Source of the DNA: Zopfochytrium polystomum
Lineage: Eukaryota > Chytridiomycota > Chytridiomycetes > Chytridiales > Chytridiaceae
Reading direction: 5' to 3'
NCBI GenBank assembly: GCA_025765615.1
Contig: JAIVFJ010000267.1
Coordinates: 1-64,000, forward strand
Length of the DNA stretch: 64,000 nt
Shown in pieces: positions 1 to 10,659 of this stretch (within the stretch, counting starts at the first letter, position 1; each line of letters begins with the position of its first letter). Both the position numbers and the translations under genes were made by a program. Below the pieces are notes generated by a model. That model worked only from the letters and a program-made list of their open reading frames with translations, had not been told where the DNA came from and did not search any database.

Positions 1-110
1 GCTGAATACCAGCCAGGGCTGTGCACCACCCTGGGCTAAGTACCAGCCAGGGCTGAGTACCACCTTGGGCTGTAGCCTTTGTCTGGGCTGAGTACCACCA
101 GGAACCAATT
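1..110. repeat. Short degenerate tandem repeat, GGGCTGAGTACCACC-like
   Basis: Four to five imperfect copies of a unit built on GGGCTGAGTACCACC / CAGCCAGGGCTG run from the window edge to about 110. The array is probably cut by the window boundary. No coding role is visible. Confidence 0.6.
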
Positions 111-334
111 TACAGCTTGTTTGAGAAACAGTTGCTTGTAAATGGTTTGGTTGTTTACAAATCAGGAAGCTTGTTTGAGAAACAGCGCGTTTTTTCCTTG
201 TTTTTTAGAAATCCAATGATTGGTGCAATCCTGGTGAGCTCATTTTTTATCTCACTTTAGAAATGCAGTGATTGGTGCAATCCCTGATCCTAAATGCCTG
301 TTGCATTGCTCAGATCGCACAGCACAGCAGGAAA

Positions 335-470
335 GCTGGAATTCCAGATCAGGAAGTGGAATTCTGGTGCAGAGAGGAATTCCAGATCAGGAAGCGGAAT
401 TCCGATGCCAGAGTGCGGAATTTCGGTGCAGAGAGGCGAAATTCCGATGCAGAGAGCGGAATTCTGGAGC
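335..470. repeat. GGAATTC-centred minisatellite
   Basis: About eight imperfect units of 15-19 bp carry GGAATTC or GAAATTC cores separated by CAGATCAGGAAG or GCAGAGAG spacers. Overlapping reading frames exist in all phases, but they only translate the repeat (EFQIRKRNS-like), so no gene is called. Confidence 0.7.
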
Positions 471-711
471 ATGGGCAGTGGTACACTGCTTCTGCCATGC
501 TTGCTGTGCTGTGTTACATGTGCAGAGTGCGTAGTTTGAGCATTTTTTGTGCATGTTCTAATTGCAATTGTTCCTACGGGTAGGATGAACAAAGCTAGAA
601 CAACAGCCCGCCTTGCCTATCTCTTTTTATTGAGAACAGATTAGCCCTTCCGAACGCCCCATTCAAGTATTGAATCTACCTGAGCCCTTCAAACACCCCC
701 ATCCAATGTGA

Positions 712-1263
712 TTGGATGGAGTTCTCAAAGGGATCATCAGTAACGGGCGTAGTGTACCCCGTGGGTCGAATCTCAACAAGTACGATTCCGAACCAAACGA
801 CCTGCACATCGCTAATGGATCTATTGACGTGCTGCAATGGTGGAAGGACAGTGGGCTCGAGCTCCGCTACAGATCCGTCGCGATGACCTTGCAAGCGAAC
901 GCGGTCAGGGCGCACATCCTCCAGTGGTGGAAGGACAGCGGATACGACCTCAAGTATACCAGTTTTGCCGTCAGTGGCGCAGCCGATTCTGGCCATATCA
1001 AGACCTTGCAGTGGTGGAGAGACAGCGGGCTGCAATTAGACTGGGCAACTTTCAGTTTCCAAGATGCATCGAATGAGACAGTTCTCGAGTGGTGGGAGAA
1101 GTCCGGCTTATTCAAAGAGTGGCTGAACCGCTTCAAGAATAGGCGCGACGCCTTTGAGGAGGGTCCTTCAGGGCGAGGGGTTTTCGACCCGATCGGACGC
1201 GTTGGAGAGGTGCATGATTGTTGGGAGAGAGGGAGTTGTTGTTGGAATGAAGGGGGTGTGTGA
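712..1263 (+). pseudogene. Fragment of W-rich ankyrin-like repeat protein
   Basis: The frame encodes four successive repeats of about 33 residues, each ending in LQWWKDSGL or a close variant (LQWWKDSG, LQWWRDSG, LEWWEKSG), followed by a non-repetitive tail. The same signature occurs in the intact gene at 17886-19682 and in the remnant at 47606-48330, so this is a lineage-specific repeat family related in layout to ankyrin repeats. No N-terminal domain and no convincing ATG with a leader are seen; the frame simply opens within a repeat. I read it as a truncated or decayed copy. A short real gene is possible but less likely. Confidence 0.6.
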
Positions 1264-2257
1264 CGGTCGAGCGGGTGCCTTTTTATATTCTGGATTTGCC
1301 AGAAGTGGGTCGAGGGAAAGGCGTTGCGTCACCGCCGACTCTTTGGTTTCTCTTCCTTCTTTTTCGGTGAAAAAACTTCTGGGGGGCAAGACAGGCCCTG
1401 CCCAGACGGACAGAGAGGCGCACGCGCCGCCGCCGCCTATTTCACAATGCACGAGCGCACCGCGCATGCAGAATATGCGTTGTGTGCTGCGATGACTTTT
1501 CGCCCTTCCTTCGCTGTCACACGAGCTTCTCAAGTTTTTTGTGCTTTTCTTATTTTCTCCTTTGCGACGGATTTGCGGCAAACGGGGCTGTCTTTCCCTC
1601 CCCAAAGTCGGCAGTGTCTCTCCAGCCCAGTACTTTTTGCATGAACTTTTGCGCCCATCTGTCTCGCGCTCAGTCCGACCCCTCTTGGGTCATCGTTGAT
1701 TTTCGTCGCTTCATCTCCGCGGCTGATTTATCCGGCCGTTGTTTGTTTGGTTTCCAGGTTTTTCGTTACTTTGTGTGTTGCGTCAACGTGGACAGCACCA
1801 TCGCTCGCGCGAGGAATTCTCCGAATTCGAGGGTGTGTGCTTTTCCGCTCTGTCCTGGCCCCATCGACTTAGTTTGCTGCGTCTTCCAGGAGATCCTTTC
1901 CGTAGAAAGTTCTTTTTCTCCATTCAACCGTTTTTACTGTGGCTATTGCATCACCACCCTTTTGTCTGCCTCCCGTTAAGACTGAAGCAGTAGGAAGTAC
2001 ATACAGTGCGAGGGTTAGGCACGATGGAAAGAGACAAGACAAGCTTCGCAAAGCTATTCTTGATGATTATGAGCAAGATTTTCCCAGTCTCGGCGGTGCA
2101 ATGCTCTGATACTAAATTGGATGGAAGACATTTTATTGAGTCTACCGAACCGATTGTTTGGGTACATGGTGCCCCTAATGTTGAAATTCACTCCTCAAAG
2201 ATCAACGCGAACGAAACAATAAAGAGAAGAAAACGAAAGCAAGACAGCGTTTCCTGA
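1264..2257. other. Intergenic, no supported gene
   Basis: Frames of 60-165 codons overlap in several phases without recognisable domains, signal peptides or splice-consistent exons. The stretch is T/C-rich on the plus strand. A short frame near 2006-2257 is not conserved with anything I recognise. Confidence 0.5.
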
Positions 2258-2797
2258 TCAGCAGTACTCCTGCAGACCAGGGAAGCTCGCCCTGGTGCAC
2301 TTGGGGTTCAGCAGCCTTCCCTCGCTGCACTTGCAAACTCGCCCGTGTTCAGCACCCGCCGCCTCGCTCGCGCAGCTAATCTTGTTCAGCTCGCAGTACG
2401 TCAACGCGCGCCACCCGCGCGCCGGCAGGTACGCCTCCATCAAATTCTTCCCGCCCGTCTCGACGTACGTGCACGACGACACGTAGCACCCGTCCGGGTA
2501 CGTCCCCTGCCCGATGCCCTTGTACAGGAACCCGATCGACCGCGCGCCGTCGTTGATCGCCAAGTTCATGTACCCGTTGAACTGGTCCCACGTCCGCGGG
2601 AAGCAGTCCAGGTTGTCGTAGTGCCAGTTCCAGTAGTGCGACGCGGACCACACTTGCACGTTGTCGTCCCACACGAGCACGTCCTTGGTCAGACCGCCTT
2701 TGCTGTTGGTCCAGATGCAGTTTTTGCCGAGGGCCAGGTCGGCGGCGCCGGCGAGGAGGAGGAGCAAGAGAGTGGGGAGCGCGCGGATGGCGGGCAT
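2258..2797 (-). CDS. Secreted ten-cysteine protein, copy A
   Basis: The 179-residue product starts at the ATG at 2797 (MPAIRALPTLLLLLLAG), which gives a classical signal peptide of about 24 residues; upstream in-frame codons have no better start. The mature part begins GKNCIWTNS and carries ten cysteines, including paired CKC and a C-terminal Cys, plus aromatic motifs such as NVQVW and HYWNWHYDNLDCF. It is a full-length paralog of the plus-strand gene at 3533 with all ten cysteines conserved, so the two diverge from a shared 735-bp intergenic region. The family is not recognised by name. The disulfide-rich, aromatic layout suggests an extracellular binding or effector role, which is inference. 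Confidence 0.88.
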   Translation of the reverse strand: MPAIRALPTLLLLLLAGAADLALGKNCIWTNSKGGLTKDVLVWDDNVQVWSASHYWNWHYDNLDCFPRTWDQFNGYMNLAINDGARSIGFLYKGIGQGTYPDGCYVSSCTYVETGGKNLMEAYLPARGWRALTYCELNKISCASEAAGAEHGRVCKCSEGRLLNPKCTRASFPGLQEYC

Positions 2798-3532
2798 TTT
2801 TGGCCTTTTTGTGTATGGAGGTGCGAGAGAGTTGCTGTTTTCCAATGGATGGACGCGATGATGGAAGAAACACAATTAGAATAAACGCGAATTTATGAGA
2901 TTTTGCGGAGGAATAGGAAAAAAAAGCCTGGGTGAGACACTGCCAACAAGACATGACGTATTCGGCGATCTATGGCAGTAAACTTTAAAGAATTCTATGA
3001 CGTATTCGGATAATGTTTGGCGAGCTTGAAGGAATCGGCACAAAGCGAGACATTGTGAACGATGGAACAAGTTCAATTGATGGGTAAGGGGCAAGACAGC
3101 CCCCCCCCCGAAAATTCTCCGTCGGTAAACGTAAAATTCCAAAAGAGGTAACGTTGCTGCATGGGGGGGCCGTTTCTGCGGCGGAACATACGTGGAAAGC
3201 TGGTTGCGCAGATGTCTGTCTCGCCTCGATGACAAAGGGAGGAAGCAAGAATCCTGGGCAAGAAAAGAAGCACAAACAAACGCAAACAGTTTCGAGTGTT
3301 GCGGCGGAGTCAGCGCTAAGTTCCAAAGGCGAGACGCTGCCAGTGGGACTCGTTGCAATGGGGTTGAGACTGGCTGTCCACGCAACGCGCCTGTCTCGCG
3401 CATAGTTGCCGTCAGAGAGAGACAGCGTGAAATATCAAGAGAGAAAGAGAAAAAAAAAGAAGGCCAATCGAAATCAAACAAGCCTGACTGCAACCGCCCG
3501 CCAAACCACTTCCCCACCCCTCACCACCCAAG
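2798..3532. promoter_or_regulatory. Shared divergent promoter region of the two secreted paralogs
   Basis: The two paralogous secreted genes start at 2797 (minus) and 3533 (plus), so this interval must hold both promoters. Open frames within it are not supported as genes. An A/G-rich tract at about 3415-3475 precedes the plus-strand start. No TATA box is obvious on either side. Confidence 0.55.
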
Positions 3533-4057
3533 ATGCACACTACCCAGCTCCTCGCCATCTTCCTCCTGCTCGCCGTCCCCGACCACGCCCTCGGCAAAAA
3601 CTGCATCTGGACCAACAGCGGCAACGGTTTTTACAAGGACATCCTCGTCTGGGACGACAACGTGCAAGTCTGGCAAGCGTCCCACTACTGGAACTGGCAC
3701 TACGACAACCTCGACTGCTTCAAGGGCACCTGGGGCCAGTTCAACGGCAACATGGTCGTGGCCATCAACGAAGGCACCCGATCCATCGGCTTCCTGTACA
3801 AAGGCGCGGGCCACGTGGCGTACCCGGACACTTGTTACGTGCCGTCGTGCCAGTACGTGGAGACGCAGGGGAAATACTTGATGGACAGCTACATGCCCTC
3901 GCGCGGCTGGCGCACGGTCAATTACTGCGATCTGAACAAAGTCAGCTGCGCGAACGAGGCCACCGTGTTGAACACGGGCGAGTTTTGCAAGTGCAGCGAG
4001 GGCAGGCTACTGAACCCAAAGTGCTCAAAGTCGGACTATCCGGGATTGACCTGTTAG
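3533..4057 (+). CDS. Secreted ten-cysteine protein, copy B
   Basis: The intronless 174-residue product opens with a hydrophobic signal peptide (MHTTQLLAIFLLLAVPDHALG) and then the same GKNCIWTNS start as the divergent copy at 2797. Spacing of the ten cysteines is the same, and the blocks DNVQVW, HYWNWHYDNLDCF, RSIGFLYKG, YVETQGK and CKCSEGRLLNPKC are shared. The two genes form an inverted duplication. Sequence divergence is moderate, so the duplication is not recent. The function is unknown; extracellular location is the only firm inference. Confidence 0.88.
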   Translation: MHTTQLLAIFLLLAVPDHALGKNCIWTNSGNGFYKDILVWDDNVQVWQASHYWNWHYDNLDCFKGTWGQFNGNMVVAINEGTRSIGFLYKGAGHVAYPDTCYVPSCQYVETQGKYLMDSYMPSRGWRTVNYCDLNKVSCANEATVLNTGEFCKCSEGRLLNPKCSKSDYPGLTC

Positions 4058-5141
4058 GGGGGGAGTTGCTTCTTTTTTGCCTTCTTCTTATTTGTTTGTT
4101 GGGGTTAAGCACCCAGTAGAGGATCAATGTATGAGCACGATTTCGAAAGTTCTTTTCTGTCCGTGGAGGTCCTCACGAATCGCTTCAGAGCCAGCAAGGC
4201 CGCCAGAACGAGTTACAGTACCCATCAATCCGATAAAGGAAGATCACTATACCAATTCATGCGTATGTATTGATGTTCAACTTCACCAATTATCGACGTC
4301 CAAATCAGGCAGAGCAAAGATCTCGATACTAACTCCTCCACCTTCTACGCTGCCGCACAGATTGCCGCCGTTGTCGCTGACGGTTCCTCCGCCAGATACA
4401 GCTGCAGATGCAGGTGCGTTTGCCGCACGCACTAGTTGGGGCCATAGTTTGGCGGCTTGTCGGGGACGGCCACCGCTCGTCACCCGCATGCACGTGTGTT
4501 GCGGTTTATGTTGTGGAGGGAGGTGGGGGACACCTCCTACTCACTTGTTTGCAGTGCTGGTTGTAATTCAAGAAGGAGAGGGGAGTATGGGCTATGAGAT
4601 TCTTATTTTTCGTGGTGAATTTTCCCTTTGTTGAAGGCGCCATTTTTTTACTCAAGGCTTGAAGCAAGACAGCCCATGGTTGGTAAGGCAAAGATTCCAC
4701 TTAACAACAAAGTCCAGCGCTTTCTCTTCAGCAGAAACATCAATAAATCGATTTAGACAGTTCTTTTTCTGACAATTCTGAGCGCCGGCGCCATCCTGTA
4801 AATCTGGCAGATTCAGCCATGATGTGAACATCACTGAAAAATGCTCAGAGCCAATTATATTGGCACCTCCAGGTACCATTTTACATGAAAATGGGATACA
4901 GGTGCACAAGTAAAATGCGTTGGCCCGAATCAATGAAAAATGGTATCTCTGGACCACAAAAAAGGGGGCCAAAAATAGGCTCCCTGTGTCCCAGCACAAA
5001 CGGATCAAAAAGCTGCAGAAACCGGAGCCATGGCCCACAGTGCGGGATGCCGGTGTGTGAGCGTAGAGAGCTCAGTTCGCACTTGTGGTGGTGGTGGTGA
5101 GGATTATTGTTTTCACGAATCAATCAATCAATCATGACCTG

Positions 5142-5173
<32 letters not shown>

Positions 5174-5240
5174 CTCCTTTTCGCTGTGTGCTGTGTGTGT
5201 GACAGCGGACTTAGACAAATCTGCGTGAGTTCAGCCCATC
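4058..5240. other. Intergenic with (CT)n microsatellite nearby, no supported gene
   Basis: No frame in this stretch has a recognisable domain. Several phases are open for 60-185 codons but overlap each other. A CT dinucleotide run lies at 5142-5169. Confidence 0.5.
5142..5169. repeat. (CT)14 microsatellite
   Basis: An uninterrupted CT dinucleotide run of 28 bp, followed by a short TATAT. Confidence 0.95.
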
Positions 5241-5678
5241 ATGGGTGGCGGGTTCAATTTTAGACTGGGCCATTCAGTCCACCCACCGACCATGCGAGGA
5301 CGACGACGTGCCGCCCGCTTGTCCAGGCTCGACGGCTACGCAAAGTACCAGCAGCACCCCACGCTCGAAGCCTTTGTGACGCGCAATCGCCACTGGGTCG
5401 TGGTAACCTCAGTAACCTCGCCGCGCACGGCAGCGGGCTTCTCCTGCTCCTGGCAGGCCTTCAAGAGCCACTTGGCACCGACTTGGTCGCACAAGAGTCG
5501 TAACTTCACCTGTTTACTTTGCAATCGATTCTGCGACAGGGATGACCGGGCATGCTTAACTCAAACGATCATGAAGCTGATGCGCAACGGTCCACGACAG
5601 GCTGCGATATCCGCCCTGCAAGGTCAAGATCCATCACGCCCTTCGGGCGACAGGACCGTAGCGGTCGTGCGATTTTGA
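5241..5678 (+). CDS. Hypothetical basic protein
   Basis: An ATG-started frame of 145 codons (MGGGFNFRLGHSV) is rich in Arg, Ser and Thr and contains a CLLCNRFC segment with a C-x2-C then Cys spacing. No family is recognised and no splice signals extend it. It may be a chance frame in GC-rich DNA; it is listed because it has a real ATG and no large overlapping alternative. Confidence 0.25.
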   Translation: MGGGFNFRLGHSVHPPTMRGRRRAARLSRLDGYAKYQQHPTLEAFVTRNRHWVVVTSVTSPRTAAGFSCSWQAFKSHLAPTWSHKSRNFTCLLCNRFCDRDDRACLTQTIMKLMRNGPRQAAISALQGQDPSRPSGDRTVAVVRF

Positions 5679-5814
5679 AGGTGATCCCTCTCGGAACGGC
5701 CTCGCCCTCATTTTACAACATTGATTATTAAACACGCTAATAATGTTTACTGGACAACGGCCCCGTTCCCGTTTGCTCGCTTTACGGAAACCGATAACGC
5801 TTCCTTTTTAGTCC

Positions 5815-6027
5815 GTGTGCCTACCCGGCTAGCCTCGGACCGAGATGTCCCGAGTTCCGGTGTGCCTCAATATTTTGTTTGGCTCAGCCTTTGCCTTTTG
5901 GAAAAAACGCATCCGCTTTCCCTCCTGATCCTCCAGCCAGCTGCACAACCACGCCCCGCCGTCAGTTCCAGCACCAGCACCACCCCCACCACGGGTCCCC
6001 TTCACCACCCCGTGAACTCCAAATAAG
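5815..6027 (+). pseudogene. Truncated tandem copy of the 5' end of the ART-like gene
   Basis: This block repeats the promoter-proximal and signal/linker part of the next gene. CCCGGCT-CCTCGGACCGA and TTTGGCTCAGCCTTTGCCTT occur here at about 5825-5900 and again at about 6064-6112. The translated piece QPAAQPRPAVSSSTST then TGPLHHPVNSK stop parallels HPAAAQPGPGASSSTST then TGPLYRAINSKEA downstream. The copy ends in a stop directly after NSK, where the intact gene runs into its catalytic-like domain. It is therefore a partial tandem duplication that lost its body. Confidence 0.7.
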
Positions 6028-6193
6028 TGCTAATAAAATGGGAGTGTCTTTTTCTTGATACGTGCCCGGCTCGCCTCGGACCGATCAATTTTTGGCTCAG
6101 CCTTTGCCTTCAGCGGAACGCTCGCTCTTCAATCAAAAGTAAATCCTCGCTGGCCCAAAAGTCGACTTTCATATGCCGCCTCAGCCCCGCCCG

Positions 6194-9100
6194 ATGAGCC
6201 TTCCCACACGCCTCCCCTCCACAACATGCCTCTTCGTCGCCCTCCTCTTTCTCCAGCTCCTGTTACTCCACAACCATCCAGCCGCCGCTCAGCCAGGCCC
6301 CGGCGCCAGTTCCAGCACCAGCACCGCCACGGGGCCCCTCTACCGCGCCATAAACTCCAAAGAAGCCTCCACCTGGCGCGAGAACGGACTCAACGCGAAA
6401 AACCCCGGCGCCACCCACCGCTCCCCGTCCGACCACACCTACGGCTGGACCGACTCCCAGTACATCTCCACAACCAAGGACCTCAAGCACGCCCGGAAAA
6501 TCGACAAGAACGGCGAAGGCGCCGGCGTGCTCAAAATCGACCCCAACAAGATCCCCGGCTACCACGACGGCGGCCACGTCGACATGGTCAAGCACACCGA
6601 GGGGTCCGGCGGGCTGACTGAGAGTTGGGCGAGAATCAACAAGGAGGTGCTCGTCAAGAATCACATCCCCGCTGACGCGTGCCAGCTGATTAGAAGAGAC
6701 GGATCGGTACGTCGCGTCGCGCCTTTAATGGTTTCTTTGAGGGAGTTGGGGGGGGGGGTGGGGGAAGGGGTGAGAGGTTAGTGGGTGACAGAAAGGGTAA
6801 TCTAAACAGAACTAACAAAAACCAAAAAAGACCCTCTACCGCAGGGCTGGAGGCGGATGCAGTAAGGCCGCAAAATCGGGCGCCGCTGGTGTCAAAGCCA
6901 ATACCGGGTCGGACGGCAAGGCGAACGGAAACGGCAAGGCGGCTGCGGCCGGCGGAAAGACGGCGGCGGCTGGTGCCGCTGCAGGAGGTGGCAAAGGAAC
7001 GACGACGACGACTGGCGGCAAGACGACAGCGGCGACAACTCGCGGCGCTGGCGGCGGCGGTACCGACAAAGCCGGCGGAAACGGAAAAGCCGGTGGTGCC
7101 GGCGGCGGCAAGACTGCTGCTGCTGCTGTGGGACGCGCTCCGAATGCTGGTGCCGGTGCGGCCGTCGCCGCTGGCGCCAAAGCCAGCACCAGCAACGGCA
7201 AGACGGCAACCGGTGGTGGAAAAGGGGGCGGCGCGACTGCTGGAACCGCCGCCGGCGGCAAATCTGGAGCCGCTGGCGGCAAGGCTGCTACAGGACGGGG
7301 CAAGGGCGCGACGGCTGATCCCCGAGGTGGCGGTGCTGGCGAAACTAAAGGAACGTTGACAGGGGGCAAAACTGCTTCGACGGCGGGGACGACTCGCGCA
7401 GGCAGGGGTGCTGGAGCTGCCCCAAGTAGGGGCGGTAGCGGCGGCGGCCCTGCAAACGCTGGAACCGCCGGCGGGAAGGCTACCGGGGGAGGTGGAAAGG
7501 GTACGACGACAGGTGGCGGAGGCGGCGCTGCCAAAACCGGTACCGCTGGCGTCAAGGGGGCAGCGGGAGGTGGCAAAGGAGCCTTGAATGGCGGCAAGGC
7601 TTTGACTGCGGGAACGACACGCGGCGGTGGCGGCGGCGGTGCTGGCACCGGCGCTGGCAAGAGCGGTGGCGGCGACGGCCCTGCAAAAGCTGGAACTGCG
7701 GGCGCTAGCTCTGCCGCGGGAGGTGGAAAGGGTACGACGGCTCGCGGTAAAGCTATTGCAAACAATGGAAAGACTCCGGCGGCTAACGGCAAGACGATGG
7801 GGACTGCCCGCGGCGCGGGAGGAACCGCAGCCGCCAAAAGCGCCGGCGGTGGAGACGGCAAAACTGGCAGCGCCAATGGGAAGGCTCCGGCAGGCGGTGG
7901 AAAAGGAGCGGCGGCCGGCACCAAGGCGGCGGCGGCGACCCGCGGTGGCGGTGGTGCGGCTGTAACTGCAAAGGTCGCCGGCGGCCGTGGTAGCAAAGCT
8001 AGCGTCGCCAGTATCGGCGGCAAAGACAGCGGCAAAGGTGGTGGTGCTGGCGGAAAAGCGGCGGTGACGATACGCGGCAGTGCTGGAACCGGCAGCGGCA
8101 ACGGCGTCAAGGGCAGCGGCGGTGGCGGTGGCAAAACTGAAGCCGCCGCTGGGAAGGCGGCAGCTGGAGGTGGCAAGGCGGTCGCTGCTGGTAGCAAGGC
8201 TGCGGTCGCGAACCGTGGCGGTGGCGGCGGCGTTGGTAAAGGGGGCAACTCCGCTGGCGGGAAGATACAGACCGGAGGACGCGGTTCGAGCGGCGCTGCT
8301 GATAGGGGGAAAGCAACAGCAACTGGTGCAGGCGGCAAAACCGCCGGTGCCGGTGGGAGGGCTCCAGCGGCCGGCCGTAGCGCCGGCGCGAACGGAGGAG
8401 GCGGCAAAACAGCCGGGCTCGCAAGTAAGGCTGCCGGTGCGGGAGCGAAGGGCGGAGGCGGCGGCGGCAAGGCCGGAGGCGCTGGTTCCGCCAGAGGCAA
8501 AGCTGGTGGCGGCAACGCCAAGATGCAGGCTAGTGGACGCAGCGCTGGTGGCAACGTCGGAGGCGGCAAAGCTTCAGCGACTGGGTCAGGCGGGAAAACC
8601 GGCGGTGCCGGTGGCAAGGCGCCAGCGGCCGGCCGTGGTGCCGGTGTGAACGGAGGAGGCGGCCAAACAGCCGGAGCTGCAAGTAAGGCTGCTGGTGCGC
8701 GACCAAAGGGCGGAGGCGCCGGCAACGGCAAGACGCAGGCTGCTGGTGGACGCAGCGCCGGCGGTACCGGTGGAGGCGGCCAGACTTCCGCGGCCGGAGG
8801 CAACGGAGGAATGAGGACGCGTGGCGGCGGCGGGGGTGGAGCAGGTGGAAAGGGTGGCGGTGTCAGTAAAGCCAGTGGAGCCTCTGGCAAGGCTTCGGCT
8901 GGTGGACAACGCGGCGGCACGACCGGAACCGGGGGTAAGGCGGCAACCGCAGCGACTCGTGGCGGTGGTGGAGGGAGCGCGAATGGCGGCGGCGCAGGTA
9001 AAGCAGGCGGCGCTGGTGGCAAGGCATCAGGTGGTGGACGCGGAGGCGGCGCGACCCAGACTGTCAGCAGAGCCTCTGCACCTGCACGCGGAGGTGGCGG

Positions 9101-9641
9101 TGCTGGAGGACAGTCCAAGGCTGGCGGGGCAGGTGGCGGCGGCGGTGTAGCGAAAGGCACGGGCGGTGGTGCCGCCGGCACTACCGGCAAACCAGTGGCT
9201 GGTGGCGGAGGTAGTGGTGGTGGGAAATCAACTCCAGCTCGAGGCAGCACGCAAGGTGGCGGTGCAGGCGGTACCAAGGCGACCCCAGCGCGAACCAACG
9301 GGGGCGGTGGCGGTGGTGGTAAGAGCTCAAGCACCGCTGTGAAAAGCACGGGCGGCGGTCGCACAAGTGGTGGTGGTGGAAACAACAGCGGAACGAAGCC
9401 GGCGCCTGCCCAGAAGCAGCAGCAGACAGCTGCGAGGTCGACTAGTACCGCTTCGGGCGGCGGCAGCGGCGGGGGTAAGCAGCAGGCGGGGACTAAGCAG
9501 GCAGCACCTCAAAAGCAGCAGGCGACTGCGGCACCGAAGCAGCAGCAGGCTGCCGCGCCGAAGAAGCAACAACAAGCAGCAGCAAAGCCGGCGGGTGCAG
9601 CCAAGCCAGCGAGTGGCGGTGGGGGAGGCAAGAAAAAGTGA
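6194..9641 (+). CDS. Secreted ADP-ribosyltransferase-like domain fused to a giant Gly/Ala/Lys-rich tail
   Basis: Proposed exons are 6194-6706 and 6831-9641; an in-frame ATG at 6173 is an alternative start. Exon 1 encodes a strong signal peptide (hydrophobic core LFVALLFLQLLLL), then a domain of about 125 residues with an early GPLYRAINSKEA, a central YISTTKDLKHAR and a later NKEVLVKNHIPADAC. These match the order of the R, S-T-S and E-containing strands of the enterotoxin/pierisin-type ART fold; that assignment is inference. Intron 6707-6844 region: donor GTACGT at 6707, branch-like CTAAC near 6812; acceptor AAAAAAG at 6830 keeps the frame open, whereas the better-looking CAG at 6844 does not. 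Exon 2 is about 930 codons almost wholly of Gly, Ala, Lys, Thr and Ser (GGGKG, AAGGK, ATRGGGG units) ending in a Gln/Lys-rich segment and KKK. The protein may be an effector with a spacer or adhesive tail; activity is undetermined. Confidence 0.72.
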
Positions 9642-10640
9642 GAGCTTTCCGGCGTGACCTGCTCTCCGTGTTGCTGATGGGATTTGGATAATGAGCTTTG
9701 TTGGGAATTGGAGGGGGCGGTGGGGGGTTGAAGGTGGGTAGTCGCCGCGTCGCACTGCGCAATGACAACAACAAAAACAACAATAAACCAGGCCTTCTCC
9801 GCACGACTTATTGATCGCTCAGGCGGGCTCCGTGTAAGCGCTGTTGTACTGGCCTTGGATTCGGCATCCTGCCTTTCGGGCAGAACCCAGAACACGCCAC
9901 CTTAACAACCGCCTTGAATCGCAGGAGCGACACTGACGGCGGCGGATCAACAGCCCCATTGCCCGCTCTCCCCCACTCCTTCCCCTTCAGGCCTCTTGAT
10001 ATCAAACTCTTCAGTTGCTCAGTGCAAACTCTGTCTAATCGCGTTCATACCACAACCAGATCTTTCTGAACCTCTGTGATTCACCTCCGGAGAGACCCAC
10101 TCGCTTCTTTTCACCTTGCTCGCTCCGCTTTCCGCCCCACGTCTCCATAAACGCAACTCCATTGGGCTCAGCCCGTATTGTTCAGACTTGTGCCCCCTGC
10201 AGCAACCGTTGTTCTAACACCTTGTTGACAAATTAAAGGATCGGCTCCAGCCTGTGGATGTTGCCATGAATTCTGCAAGGCACAAAAAGGCCTCCGAGGA
10301 CGGAACCAGGATTTTTTATCTGAAGAATGTGCACACCTGGCTCCTCTCTGCCAATGTGGGCAGTGTGCTGTGGTTGAACGGTGGGGCTGGCCTCAGCTGT
10401 AAAAAGTCTACTCTGAGTGAGTGAGTGGAAGGAGTGAATGAAGTGGAGATGTGTGTTTGTGGGTGGTCCTTCTCCCCAACTTGGAGAGAAAGAGAAAAAC
10501 TCTGTTACATACAAATGATGATATACACCCTATAATAGTTGCTAGGCAAGCATGACTGGCACAGGGTAAAAACCTCTCCTATAATATCTGCTTGAGCAGA
10601 GGAGTCCACTTAATACTCGGAGTGTTTGTCAACAGTGCAA
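9642..10640. other. Intergenic, no supported gene
   Basis: Base composition falls sharply after the GC-rich low-complexity gene. Short frames here show no domains. A 3' region with AATAAA-like context lies near 9780 (CAATAAACC) and could serve as the poly(A) signal of the upstream gene. Confidence 0.5.
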
Positions 10641-10659
10641 GCCAGCACCCAGTTCTGCA

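Noticed and set aside
6836..9385. 849-codon minus-strand frame rich in Pro, Ala and Val
   Set aside because: It is the antisense shadow of the Gly/Ala/Lys-rich exon; GC-rich codon triplets leave the opposite frame open. No domain or start context.
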